Source of the DNA: an uncultured Chthonomonas sp. | Lineage (GTDB): Bacteria; Armatimonadota; Chthonomonadetes; Chthonomonadales; CAJBBX01 | Assembly: GCA_903886985.1 (NCBI GenBank) | Contig: CAISOI010000499.1 | Span: forward strand, 1-6,309 | Direction: 5' to 3' | Length of the DNA stretch: 6,309 nt | Part shown: positions 6,281 through 6,309 of the stretch, in pieces | Layout: each line of letters begins with the position of its first letter | Numbering within the stretch: the first letter of the stretch is position 1 | Notes under the pieces: model-generated | The model's database searches: none | What the model saw: the letters and a program-made list of their open reading frames with translations, nothing else | What the model was told of the DNA's origin: nothing | Made by a program: the position numbers and the translations under genes

Positions 6281-6309
6281 TGCTGAGTGTTCCACCCTGC
6301 ACATTGATC

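Overview
The window looks like chromosomal DNA from a bacterium of roughly balanced base composition. Shine-Dalgarno motifs (GGAG, GGGAG, AGAGGTGAT) precede most genes, two intrinsic terminators are visible, and there is an F-type ATP synthase subunit and an envelope-polysaccharide dehydratase. I cannot name the lineage. No tRNA, rRNA, CRISPR array, insertion sequence or attachment site was seen.

Left part, plus strand (154-1935): a probable two-gene operon. The first gene encodes a polytopic membrane protein of 334 residues. It carries, in order and at suitable positions, the three signatures of presenilin-type (GxGD, family A22) intramembrane aspartyl proteases: a transmembrane Asp followed by a presenilin-like VL..GP stretch, a G-F-A-D-F-x-F motif, and an L-P-A-L motif. 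The second gene, 36 bases downstream, encodes a three-helix membrane protein that resembles DUF4337 and has an unusual charged, Lys/Glu/Ala/Pro-rich insert. This pair is the most interesting part of the window.

Middle, minus strand (1913-3378): atpG, the ATP synthase gamma subunit, stands alone, with neither atpA upstream nor atpD/atpC downstream. A hairpin terminator follows it. A RimJ/RimL-like GNAT acetyltransferase gene then starts so close behind the hairpin that the hairpin lies in its leader. The 3' end of the GNAT gene overlaps the DUF4337-like gene tail-to-tail by 23 bp.

Right part: divergent from atpG, on the plus strand, is a small vicinal-oxygen-chelate (glyoxalase-fold) protein (3574-3984). 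A long bidirectional terminator separates it from a convergent 662-residue membrane-anchored nucleotide-sugar 4,6-dehydratase of the FlaA1/CapD/WbpM/PglF type (minus strand, 4092-6080). Upstream of that gene, the non-coding right edge contains two palindromes of the CRP type, TGTGA-N6-TCAAA and TGTGA-N6-TCACT, exactly 40 bp apart centre to centre. They suggest control by a CRP/FNR-family regulator.

Apart from the left-hand pair, the genes do not form an obvious pathway. They look like separate short transcription units.
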